Shown one piece after another: positions 7,541 to 14,626 of a stretch of DNA of 64,000 nt. This DNA is from Streptomyces sp. AC512_CC834. Lineage in GTDB: Bacteria > Actinomycetota > Actinomycetes > Streptomycetales > Streptomycetaceae. Under the pieces are notes generated by a model. It saw nothing but the letters and a program-made list of their open reading frames with translations. It was not told the origin of the DNA and made no database searches. The stretch spans positions 45,123 through 109,122 of the forward strand of contig NZ_JAGMUO010000130.1 of the NCBI RefSeq assembly GCF_019049325.1. Direction: 5' to 3'. Position numbers and translations under genes: made by a program. Positions within the stretch are counted from its first letter, which is position 1, and each line of letters starts with the position of its first letter.

Positions 7541-7903
7541 GTGACCCTCTACATCGACCCGCCGACCTGGCCGGGGCACGGCCGCCTGTGGTCGCACCTC
7601 GTCAGCGACGTCTCCTACGCCGAACTGCACGCCTTCGCCGCGACCCTGGGTGTGCCGCGCCGCGCCTTCGAACGCGACCACTACGACCTGCCCGCCCAGC
7701 GCTACGCCGACGCCGTGTCCGCGGGCGCGCTCGAGGTCAGCAGCCGCGAGGTGGTGCGGCTGCTGCACGGGGCGGGGCTGCGCCGCCGCAAGGGCGCCGG
7801 CGGACTCGGTGTCGGCGGATCCGGTGTCGGCGGATCCGGTGTCGGCGGATCCGGTGCCGGTTCCGCCCGGCCGCGCGGCGGCTCTCAGCCGCGCAGCTCG
7901 TAG
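7541..7903 (+). CDS. DUF4031 domain protein
   Basis: A 120-residue protein from GTG. DUF4031 covers the N-terminal 80 residues (TLYIDPPTWPGHGRLWSHLVSD, then FERDHYDLPAQRYADAV), a compact domain of unknown function common in actinobacteria. The C-terminus is extended by GVGGS repeats encoded by a 15-base tandem repeat, then a basic tail. Its stop overlaps the end of the convergent DinB-GNAT fusion gene by 19 bases. The Gly/Ser tail is probably a disposable, repeat-generated extension. Confidence 0.85.
   Translation: MTLYIDPPTWPGHGRLWSHLVSDVSYAELHAFAATLGVPRRAFERDHYDLPAQRYADAVSAGALEVSSREVVRLLHGAGLRRRKGAGGLGVGGSGVGGSGVGGSGAGSARPRGGSQPRSS
7808..7852 (+). repeat. 15-base tandem repeat x3 within DUF4031 gene
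   Basis: Three identical units GGTGTCGGCGGATCC (7808-7822, 7823-7837, 7838-7852) encode the GVGGS tail. The unit length is a multiple of three, so copy-number changes keep the frame. Confidence 0.9.
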
Positions 7904-8982
7904 GCGAACTGCTCGGCGCCCTCCGCGCCCTCCGCGCTCCCCGAGTCCTCCCCGGCGACCCGGGCGAAACCGGCACGGACGATGACGGCCTGCGACGCGG
8001 TGTTGTCCGGGTCGGTCGTCGCGAACACGGACGTCACCTCCTCCCGCTCCAGCGCCCACGCGGACAGCGCGCGCAGGCCCTCGGTCGCGTAGCCGTTGCC
8101 GCGGGCGGCCTCGACCAGGTCGTAGCCGATCTCCACCCGGCCGTCCTCGTCCGGCGGCCCGTGGAAGCCCATGCCGCCGACCGCGCGCCCGTCCTCGCCC
8201 CGTACGAGGACGAACACGCCCCACTCCGGGCGGTGCACGCCCGCCCCGTACGCCTTGAGCAGCATCCCGGCGGCGTCGCGCGTGCCCTGGAAGGGGCCGC
8301 CCTCGACCCACGCGAAGCCGCCGTCGCCGCCCGCGGCGAGGTCGGTGGCGGCGGCGGGCGTGACGCCCTGGAGGGTGAGCCGCTCGGCCGGGACCACCAG
8401 GTTGTTGCGCCAGCGCCACTCGGTGACCGGGGCACGTCCGGGCAGGTCGCCGCGGCCGGTGGCCCACAGCAGGGTGCGCCAGGGGTCGGCGCCCGGCTGG
8501 ACGTGCGGGAAGATCCGGGCGAGGACGTCCGCGCACAGCCCGGCGGGCGCCTCGTAGGCCAGGCCGAGGCCTGCGGCGATGTCGTGCGTGTGCAGGAACA
8601 CCTCGGCGACCCCCAGCGCGGCGAAGCCCTCACGGTTCGCGCTGCGATAGGGGTACGGGTGGAAGGCCCGGACCTCGCGCGGAGTCGTGCGGAGGGTGGC
8701 GGCGAGCAGCGCGCCGGTCGTCTCGATCACCTGGAGCACGTCCTCGTTGCCGGTGCCCTCGTCCAGGGTGATCTCGAAGGGGACGTACGCCTTGGTGGCG
8801 CGTCCGGCGAGCTGGCCCGCGTAGGCGATGAGGTCGCCCGCGACGTGCTCCGCCGTGTACCGGCAGGTCCATTCGAGCCGTCCGGCCGGTGTCGTCTCCC
8901 AGTCCCGTTCCGTCGCCGTCCGCAGCAGCGCGACGGCGCTCGCGACGGCCTCTTCCACCTGTTCCCCGCCCATGTTCCGCAT
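7885..8982 (-). CDS. fusion: mycothiol-dependent DinB-like domain + GNAT acetyltransferase
   Basis: A 365-residue two-domain protein. Residues about 1-225 are a DinB/maleylpyruvate-isomerase-type helical domain with the conserved histidine helix HVAGDLIAYAGQ and the FLHTHDIAAGLG motif. Residues about 230-365 are a GNAT acyltransferase with a motif-A-like segment (DLVEAARGNGYATEGLRAL), then VFATTDPDNTASQAVIVRAGFARV. The two are usually separate genes, so this is a real fusion; no stop or frameshift separates them. It could acylate a small molecule handled by the DinB half, or couple thiol chemistry to detoxification. An alternative start is the ATG at 8973. The HD-domain gene lies just upstream on the same strand. 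Confidence 0.85.
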   Translation of the reverse strand: MRNMGGEQVEEAVASAVALLRTATERDWETTPAGRLEWTCRYTAEHVAGDLIAYAGQLAGRATKAYVPFEITLDEGTGNEDVLQVIETTGALLAATLRTTPREVRAFHPYPYRSANREGFAALGVAEVFLHTHDIAAGLGLAYEAPAGLCADVLARIFPHVQPGADPWRTLLWATGRGDLPGRAPVTEWRWRNNLVVPAERLTLQGVTPAAATDLAAGGDGGFAWVEGGPFQGTRDAAGMLLKAYGAGVHRPEWGVFVLVRGEDGRAVGGMGFHGPPDEDGRVEIGYDLVEAARGNGYATEGLRALSAWALEREEVTSVFATTDPDNTASQAVIVRAGFARVAGEDSGSAEGAEGAEQFAYELRG

Positions 8983-8992
8983 ACCGGGCAGG

Positions 8993-9658
8993 CTAGAGGC
9001 CGGGGGTGTCGGGGAGCGACAGCATTTCCAGCTCCCCGGTGAGGTTGTGGCGGGCGGTCGCCTCCCACTCGCGCCGTCCGTGCGGGGTGTGGAAGAGGCT
9101 GGGCAGGTCCAGGAGTTGGCGCAGGATCGCGGCCCGGCCCTCGCGGAAGGCATGGCTGGGCACGAAGTGGTACTCCTCGCGGACGGCCGCCGTGTACGCC
9201 GCGTACGCCGACGGCGGCGAGGCGAGGATCGCCAGGTCCGCGTCGCACAGCACCTGCCCGTCGCGGTCGTCGCCTGCCGGGGCGTGGGTGGTGGTGAGCC
9301 GGACCAGCCGGGCCACCTCGGCGGTCTTCTCCGCCGGGACCCCGGCCTCGGGCAGGGCACGCTCGGCGAGACGCGCCGACCGCTCCTCGTTCTCGGACCG
9401 GTCGGGCTGGTAGACGGCGTCGTGGAACCACGCGGCGAGGCGTACGACGTCGGCGTCGTCGGCGTGGTCCGCCAGTACGTCGACGTGGTCCAGGACCGCG
9501 GTGAGGTGCGCCAGGGTGTGATAGTGCCGCTGGGGCTCCTGCCAGCGGGCGAGCAGGTTGTCCGCGTACGGCGCGGGGTCCGGGCCGCCGGGTGCGGGAC
9601 TCCTGGCCCGGTCGAGGGCACGGGCGAAGCGGGAGCGCAGGGCGTCGAGGTCGGCCAT
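8993..9658 (-). CDS. HD-domain metal-dependent phosphohydrolase-like protein
   Basis: A 221-residue protein with an HD superfamily core: YHTLAHL (first His, about residue 46), the hallmark HD pair in AAWFHDAVYQP (about residue 76), a downstream LTTTHAP and the final Asp in CDADLAIL. The arrangement resembles predicted HD hydrolases acting on nucleotides or phosphoesters; the substrate is unknown. It starts at the ATG at 9658 and ends 10 bases before the DinB-GNAT fusion, so the two are probably one transcript. A TetR gene is divergent. Confidence 0.88.
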   Translation of the reverse strand: MADLDALRSRFARALDRARSPAPGGPDPAPYADNLLARWQEPQRHYHTLAHLTAVLDHVDVLADHADDADVVRLAAWFHDAVYQPDRSENEERSARLAERALPEAGVPAEKTAEVARLVRLTTTHAPAGDDRDGQVLCDADLAILASPPSAYAAYTAAVREEYHFVPSHAFREGRAAILRQLLDLPSLFHTPHGRREWEATARHNLTGELEMLSLPDTPGL

Positions 9659-9761
9659 GCGCTCATTCTTCCAGATAGCTTTCGTGATAGCTTCTAACCA
9701 AGTGGTGAATCCTGGCCCGGAGAAGTTGGCCTGGCGGAAATTGAGAGATGGCGGGCTGACC

Positions 9762-10409
9762 ATGCCGGAGCCGCGCACGACGACCCCGCGCGAGCGCTAC
9801 CGCGCCCAGGTGCGGGCGGAGATCAAGGAACACGCGTGGGAGCAGATCGCCGCGGCGGGGGCGTCCGCGCTCTCCCTCAACGCGATCGCCAAGCGGATGG
9901 GCATGAGCGGACCCGCGCTCTACCGGTACTTCGACGGCCGCGACGAGCTGATCACCGAACTCGTCCGGGACGCCTACCGAAGCCAGGCCGACGCCTTCCG
10001 GGCGGCCGCCGGGGCCGGTGCCGACCTGGCCGGACTGGCGCACACCCTGCGCGCCTGGGCCCTGGACGACCCGCAGCGCTACTTCCTCGTCTACGGCACC
10101 CCCGTCCCCGGCTACCGGGCACCCGACGACATCACCGAGATCGCCGCCGAGACCATGACGGTCATCCTCGACGCCTGCGCCGCGCTGCCGCCGGACGGCA
10201 GCACGGGCGCGTTCGACGCACACCTCGAAACCCACCGGCAGTGGGCGGGCGGCCACCCGGCACCCTCCGCCGCCCTCCACCGCGCCCTGTCCTTCTGGTC
10301 CCGGCTGCACGGCGTGCTGTCCCTGGAACTCGCCGGACAGTTCACCGGCATGGGCTTCGACCCCGCGCTCCTCTTCGCCGCCGAACTGGACGCCCTGCTG
10401 GGACGTTGA
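9762..10409 (+). CDS. TetR-family regulator
   Basis: A 215-residue TetR protein with its HTH in about residues 20-65 (ASALSLNAIAKRMGMSGPALYRYFDGRDELITELV). The C-terminal domain is of the WHG-like subgroup (RYFLVYGTPVPGYRAP, then RALSFWSRLHGVLSLELAGQF). It is divergent from the HD/DinB-GNAT pair and 42 bases upstream of a DinB-like gene. Either or both may be targets. Confidence 0.9.
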   Translation: MPEPRTTTPRERYRAQVRAEIKEHAWEQIAAAGASALSLNAIAKRMGMSGPALYRYFDGRDELITELVRDAYRSQADAFRAAAGAGADLAGLAHTLRAWALDDPQRYFLVYGTPVPGYRAPDDITEIAAETMTVILDACAALPPDGSTGAFDAHLETHRQWAGGHPAPSAALHRALSFWSRLHGVLSLELAGQFTGMGFDPALLFAAELDALLGR

Positions 10410-10451
10410 GACGCCGACCGCGCGCCGGTCCCGGCCCCTAACGTGGAGTCC

Positions 10452-11135
10452 ATGACGACTCCCGCAGACGTGCACGACGTACGCGATCCCGAACTGCCCG
10501 GGCGGCTGCTGACCATCGAACGGGACGAACTGCTACCGCTGCTGCGGTCCCGGCCGGACGCGGACTTCGCGCTGCCGGTGGCCGCGTGTCCGGGCTGGAG
10601 CGTGCGCGACATGCTGGCGCACTGCTCCACCGCACTGATCCGGGTGGTGGAGAACCGCTTCGAGAGGGGCGTCTTCTCCCCCGAGTGCAACGACCGCGAC
10701 ATCGCGGAACGCGCCGACTGGACCAACGACCGGATCGTCGGCGAGCTGGAGCGCGGCATGACCGAGGCCGGCCCGGTGATCGCCCGCGCGGGCGGCGTAC
10801 TGGACGCGGTCGCACTGGGCGAGTGGGTGCACGCCGGTGATGTGCGGACGACCTTCGGCGCACCGGGGGCGTACGCGGGGCGTGGGCTGCCGGAGGCGCT
10901 CGCGCTGCTCGCCGCGATCACCCGCGAGCGCGGTCACGTGCCGCTCCACGCCGACCTCGACGACCTGGACGAGCCCCTGAAACTGGGCGCGGTGAGCGGT
11001 GAGCGGCCGCCGGGCCGGTTCATCGGCGACGCCGCGACCCTCGTACGGCTCTACGCGGGCCGCCCCCTCGACGGAGCGACCGGGTACGAGCTGGCCGGGG
11101 TGGAGGCGGCGGAGCTGAACATCTTCGGCGGCTGA
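10452..11135 (+). CDS. DinB-like maleylpyruvate isomerase-family protein
   Basis: A 227-residue protein of the mycothiol-dependent DinB/maleylpyruvate-isomerase superfamily. CPGWSVRDMLAHCSTALIRV is the conserved first helix with the metal-ligand His. GEWVHAGDVRTTFG supplies the later motif with the second His. The family is abundant in mycothiol-containing actinobacteria and is thought to carry out thiol-assisted isomerisation or conjugation. It starts at the ATG at 10452; an in-frame GTG nine bases upstream is less likely. It follows the TetR gene on the same strand. Confidence 0.85.
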   Translation: MTTPADVHDVRDPELPGRLLTIERDELLPLLRSRPDADFALPVAACPGWSVRDMLAHCSTALIRVVENRFERGVFSPECNDRDIAERADWTNDRIVGELERGMTEAGPVIARAGGVLDAVALGEWVHAGDVRTTFGAPGAYAGRGLPEALALLAAITRERGHVPLHADLDDLDEPLKLGAVSGERPPGRFIGDAATLVRLYAGRPLDGATGYELAGVEAAELNIFGG

Positions 11136-11180
11136 GCAGCGACGCGGGCACCCCGGCCTGCTGTCTGGGCGTAGTCTTGG

Positions 11181-11196
11181 ATTGGACTAGACCTGT
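11181..11196. promoter_or_regulatory. candidate DasR-responsive element (dre)
   Basis: ATTGGACTAGACCTGT matches 13 of 16 positions of the DasR consensus ACTGGTCTAGACCAGT, including the central CTAGACC. It ends 25 bases before the cutC start codon. DasR is the GlcNAc-responsive global repressor of Streptomyces. The match was found by eye. Confidence 0.6.
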
Positions 11197-11221
11197 AGCA
11201 GGCCGCGACGAATGGGGTCCC

Positions 11222-11911
11222 ATGAGCAAGCGTGCAGTCCTGGAGGTGATCGCCCTCGACGTCGAGGACGCGATCGCCGCCCAGGCCGGAGGCGCGGATC
11301 GCCTCGAACTGGTCACCGACATGGCGGCCGACGGACTCACCCCGCCGGCCGAGACCGTCGCCGCGATCCGCGCCGCCGTCGACATCGACCTACGGGTGAT
11401 GCTGCGGCTTGCGGACGGGTTCGCCGCCGGGGACGTCGAACGGCTGACACGGGTCGCCGGTCGGATGCGGGAGGCCGGGGCCACGCAGTTCGTGCTGGGG
11501 TTCCTCGACGCGGAGGGCGACGTGGATCTCGGGGCGGTGGAGCGGGTCGCCGGGGTCCTTGACGGGTGCCGGTGGACGTTCCACCGCGCGATCGACCGGG
11601 CCGCGAACCGGGACGCCCTGCGCAAGCAGCTCGCGGACTTTCCGGGCCTCGACACGTATCTGACCGCCGGGGCGGCCGATGGAGTGGACGAGGGCCTGAC
11701 GGTGCTGCTCGCGGAGGCGCGGCGGCGGGGGGAGCCGGGGTACGAGCAGCAGTTGCTGGTGGGGGGCGGCCTGCGGCTGGAGCACGTACCCGGGCTGCTG
11801 GACGCGGGGATCGACGGCTTCCACATCGGCGGCGCGGCGCGGCCCGCCGGGTGGGGCGGGCCGGTCTCGGCGGACGCGGTGGGGGAGTGGCGGCGGGTGC
11901 TCGGACGCTGA
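11222..11911 (+). CDS. cutC: CutC-family TIM-barrel protein (copper homeostasis protein CutC)
   Basis: A 229-residue CutC-family protein. The N-terminal LEVIALDVEDAIAAQAGGADRLELV is diagnostic; RVMLR, then FVLGFLDAEGDVD, WTFHRAIDRAAN and the closing HIGGAAR loop complete the barrel. The family was named for copper tolerance, but its biochemical activity is disputed. The candidate DasR site just upstream suggests control by GlcNAc in this organism, which would be a clue to an amino-sugar-related role. The start is ATG. Confidence 0.93.
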   Translation: MSKRAVLEVIALDVEDAIAAQAGGADRLELVTDMAADGLTPPAETVAAIRAAVDIDLRVMLRLADGFAAGDVERLTRVAGRMREAGATQFVLGFLDAEGDVDLGAVERVAGVLDGCRWTFHRAIDRAANRDALRKQLADFPGLDTYLTAGAADGVDEGLTVLLAEARRRGEPGYEQQLLVGGGLRLEHVPGLLDAGIDGFHIGGAARPAGWGGPVSADAVGEWRRVLGR

Positions 11912-11951
11912 GGGTTCGGTTGGGTGGTGCGCCTGTGCCGGTGGTCGCGGG

Positions 11952-11970
11952 GGTGAGTGTCACTCGCCCG
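11952..11970 (+). terminator. short hairpin after cutC
   Basis: GGGTGAG (11952-11958) pairs with CTCGCCC (11964-11970), with one G-T pair and a five-base loop, 41 bases after the cutC stop. It is a plausible weak terminator between the convergent cutC and helicase genes. Confidence 0.4.
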
Positions 11971-12034
11971 CGTTGACGGGGTGCCGCCTCTTTGGGACGG
12001 GCGCCGCCCCAGGCACGACTGCCCGCAGCTCCGC

Positions 12035-14131
12035 CTACACGAGTTGCCTTGGCAGCTCCGTCCCGTGGGTCACGATCAGGCCCGAGACCGCGCGGGTGAG
12101 TGCCACGTACAGGCGGCGCAGCCCCGTCCGTTCGTCGGGCTCGCCGTCGACCACGGCCCGCGGTTCGTCCAGGACCACGTAGTCGTACTCCAGGCCCTTG
12201 GCCAGCGAGGCCGGGACCAGGGTCAGGCGGGTGGCGTGGGTCGTCTCCTCGCCGGGGCCGACGTACCCGATCCCGTCCGCCTCCAGGGCCGCCGCCAGCT
12301 CCGGCACCCTGGCGTCGGCGGCGATCAGGCCGACCGAGCCCTCCCGCTCCAGCAGCTCACGGCAGGCCGCCACCACGTCGGCCGTACCGGCGTCGCCCGT
12401 ACCGGAGTCGGCCGTACCGGTGTCAGTCGTGCGGATGTCGAAGAAGCCGGGGTTCTCGCGGATCGACGCCACCGGCGTCAGGCCCGGCGCGATGTGCGGC
12501 AGCAGCCGGGAGGCGTACGCGATGACGTCCGTCGGGACGCGGAAACCGGCCGTCAGCTCCTCGACCAGGGCCTCGCCCTTGCCCAGATGCCCCAGCGCCT
12601 CCTCCCAGCTCCGGGTCGCCCACGGCGTGGTGCCCTGCGCCAGGTCGCCGAGGACCGTCGCCGAACCGGTGGTGCAGCGCCGGCCCACCGCGCGGTACTG
12701 CATCGGGGAGAGGTCCTGCGCCTCGTCGAGGACCACGTGTCCGAGGGAGTGGGTGCGCTCGATCAGGTCGGTCGCCTCGTCGATCAGTACGGCGTCGGCC
12801 GGTGACCACTTCGCGGACTTCACCGAGCGGGCCGGCTTCACCCACAGCACCGCCTTCTGCTCGTCCTCGGTGAGGATCCCCTCGGCGTGTTCGGCGAGGA
12901 AGTCTGCGTCGGCGAGGAGACGCAGGACCAGCCTGGCCGGGTCGACCTGCGGCCAGACCGACTTCACCAGCGCCTTCACGGCGGCGTTGCGCGCCACCGT
13001 GTTCTGCACCCGGTCGTCCGGGGCCTCGCCCGCGCGCTCCATCTGCACCAGCACGGAGTGCGCGATGCGCTGCGGCAGCGCCTCGCGGGCGGCGCCGTAG
13101 CGGATGTCACGGGCGAGCAGCTCGCGGACGATCTCCTCCAGCTCGTACACCGGCACCCGCCAGCGGCGCGAGCCGCGCACCACGACGACGCCCTCGGCGG
13201 GCGGGGTGACGTGCGCGTACAGGGCCCTGCGCAGGACCCGTGCCATCCGCGCGTCGCCCTTGATCACCGCCGTCGCCGCCTCGTCCGCGCCGCGCACCTC
13301 GACGTGGGCGACCAGGTCGTCGACGGTCGCCTGGCGGACCGTCAGCTCGCCCAGCGCCGGCAGCACCTGCTCGATGTAGTGCAGGAAGGACCGGTTCGGC
13401 CCGATGACCAGGGTGCCGGTGCGGGCGAGGCGCTCGCGGTGCGCGTACAGGAGGTAGGCGACGCGGTGCAGGCCGACGGCGGTCTTGCCGGTGCCCGGAC
13501 CGCCCTGGACGCAGACGGAGCCGGTCAGTCCGGCGCGCACGATCTCGTCCTGCTCGGGCTGGATCGTCGCCACGATGTCCCGCATCGGGCCGACACGGGG
13601 CCGCTCGATCTCCTGCTGGAGCAGTCTGCTGGTGGTGGTCGCGGCCTCGGCCGGGTCCAGCAGGTGCTCGTCCTCGTAGGCGGTCAGGTCCCCGCCGGTG
13701 TAGCCGAAGCGGCGGCGCAGCGAGACGTCCTGCGGGTCCTTCTTCGACGCCCGGTAGAACGGCTGCGAGACCGGCGCCCGCCAGTCGATCACCATCGGGT
13801 CGCCGTCGGCGTCGTGCACGTGCCGGCGCCCGACGTAGAACCTCTCGCCCTCACCGCCTTCCGCCTGCTCGGCGCCCGGAGCGTGTACGTAGTCGAGCCG
13901 GCCGAAGAAGAGCGGGGTCTCGCTGAGGTCGGCGAGCGCCTTGATGCGCTGCTCGATCTGGCTCTCCAGGACCGCGGCGTTGACCCAGTTCGCGGTGACG
14001 TCGGTGATGTCGAGGGACTCCACGTCCGCGCGCATCGAGCGCAGGGCGGAACGGGACGCGGCGAGATGGGAGCGTTCCCTGGAGAGGGGGTCGTCGTGGA
14101 CGGGCGTGTCCTCGTGGACGGGCGTGGACAA
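12035..14131 (-). CDS. HelD/HelR-type RNA polymerase-associated UvrD-like ATPase
   Basis: A 698-residue superfamily-1 ATPase of the HelD class. An N-terminal coiled-coil region (RERSHLAASRSALRSMRADVESLD) precedes the first ATPase half, with Walker A GGPGTGKT near residue 210. The Walker B/DEAQ box is VVLDEAQDLSP near residue 470, and the final motif is RRLYVALTRAV. Actinobacterial HelD-type proteins bind RNA polymerase, recycle stalled complexes and can protect it from rifamycins (HelR). The start is taken as TTG at 14131 because GGAGG lies seven bases upstream; the longer open frame to 14452 lacks homologous character. A low-complexity DTGTADSGTGDAGTADV stretch from short DNA repeats (about 12380-12440) interrupts the second half. 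Confidence 0.88.
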   Translation of the reverse strand: MSTPVHEDTPVHDDPLSRERSHLAASRSALRSMRADVESLDITDVTANWVNAAVLESQIEQRIKALADLSETPLFFGRLDYVHAPGAEQAEGGEGERFYVGRRHVHDADGDPMVIDWRAPVSQPFYRASKKDPQDVSLRRRFGYTGGDLTAYEDEHLLDPAEAATTTSRLLQQEIERPRVGPMRDIVATIQPEQDEIVRAGLTGSVCVQGGPGTGKTAVGLHRVAYLLYAHRERLARTGTLVIGPNRSFLHYIEQVLPALGELTVRQATVDDLVAHVEVRGADEAATAVIKGDARMARVLRRALYAHVTPPAEGVVVVRGSRRWRVPVYELEEIVRELLARDIRYGAAREALPQRIAHSVLVQMERAGEAPDDRVQNTVARNAAVKALVKSVWPQVDPARLVLRLLADADFLAEHAEGILTEDEQKAVLWVKPARSVKSAKWSPADAVLIDEATDLIERTHSLGHVVLDEAQDLSPMQYRAVGRRCTTGSATVLGDLAQGTTPWATRSWEEALGHLGKGEALVEELTAGFRVPTDVIAYASRLLPHIAPGLTPVASIRENPGFFDIRTTDTGTADSGTGDAGTADVVAACRELLEREGSVGLIAADARVPELAAALEADGIGYVGPGEETTHATRLTLVPASLAKGLEYDYVVLDEPRAVVDGEPDERTGLRRLYVALTRAVSGLIVTHGTELPRQLV

Positions 14132-14292
14132 GGGAGTGCCTCCGGATGACCTGCGATGCGATGCGGTGCTGTGGGCGCGGGACGCGCGCGGTGGGCCGAC
14201 CGGTTTCCGTCCGGACGGCAGCACTCCGTGGGGAGGCGGGCAAGAGCGGAAGTCTAGGGGAGCGGGGTCGGCACGGGCCAACGACTTTCCTA

Positions 14293-14308
14293 CGACCCTT
14301 AGGGGTCG
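14293..14308. promoter_or_regulatory. near-perfect 16-bp inverted repeat in divergent promoter region
   Basis: CGACCCTTAGGGGTCG matches its reverse complement at 14 of 16 positions. It lies between the HelD-type gene (start 14131) and the 61-residue gene (start 14419). It could be an operator for either; it does not look like a terminator for the genes visible here. Confidence 0.4.
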
Positions 14309-14418
14309 GGCCCTCCTACCTGAGGGGAAGGCGTCCGCCCGCAGGCGTACGCGGCGCCCGAGGGGGTTCGGTCCACAGACCGATGCCGTTCGGGGGTGTG
14401 CGGTCGCACCATGGAGAC

Positions 14419-14604
14419 ATGAGCGCAGCAACCATCTCCCCCGCCCAGGCACCGGGCCGCGTGTCCGGCGCCACGCCCGTGGCCGGCAGCCACCGGCACC
14501 GGATCGGTGACACCCTGCGGGCTGTCAGGGTGTTCGCCGGCGCCGCCTTCGACGTGGTCGTCCTCGGCGAGTACGGCGAGGAGGCCGGCGTCCGCCGCCA
14601 CTGA
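14419..14604 (+). CDS. small conserved hypothetical protein (61 residues)
   Basis: The ATG is preceded by GGAG three to six bases upstream. The product has a flexible Ala/Pro/Thr N-terminus and a compact C-terminal part (GDTLRAVRVFAGAAFDVVVLGEYGEEAGVRRH) with one mildly hydrophobic segment. It is too short for domain assignment. The gene converges on the XPB helicase gene with a 22-base gap. Codon use with GC-rich third positions supports a real gene. Confidence 0.65.
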   Translation: MSAATISPAQAPGRVSGATPVAGSHRHRIGDTLRAVRVFAGAAFDVVVLGEYGEEAGVRRH

Positions 14605-14626
14605 GACCGGTGGTCCCGGGGCGGAT

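Noticed and set aside
7154..8536. 460-codon Arg/Pro-rich minus-strand frame
   Set aside because: It spans the antisense of DUF4031 and an alternate frame of the DinB-GNAT fusion; composition is typical of a shadow.
14132..14418. Rifamycin-associated promoter element upstream of the HelD-type gene
   Set aside because: The palindrome found does not resemble the element as I remember it, so it was listed only as an unnamed inverted repeat.
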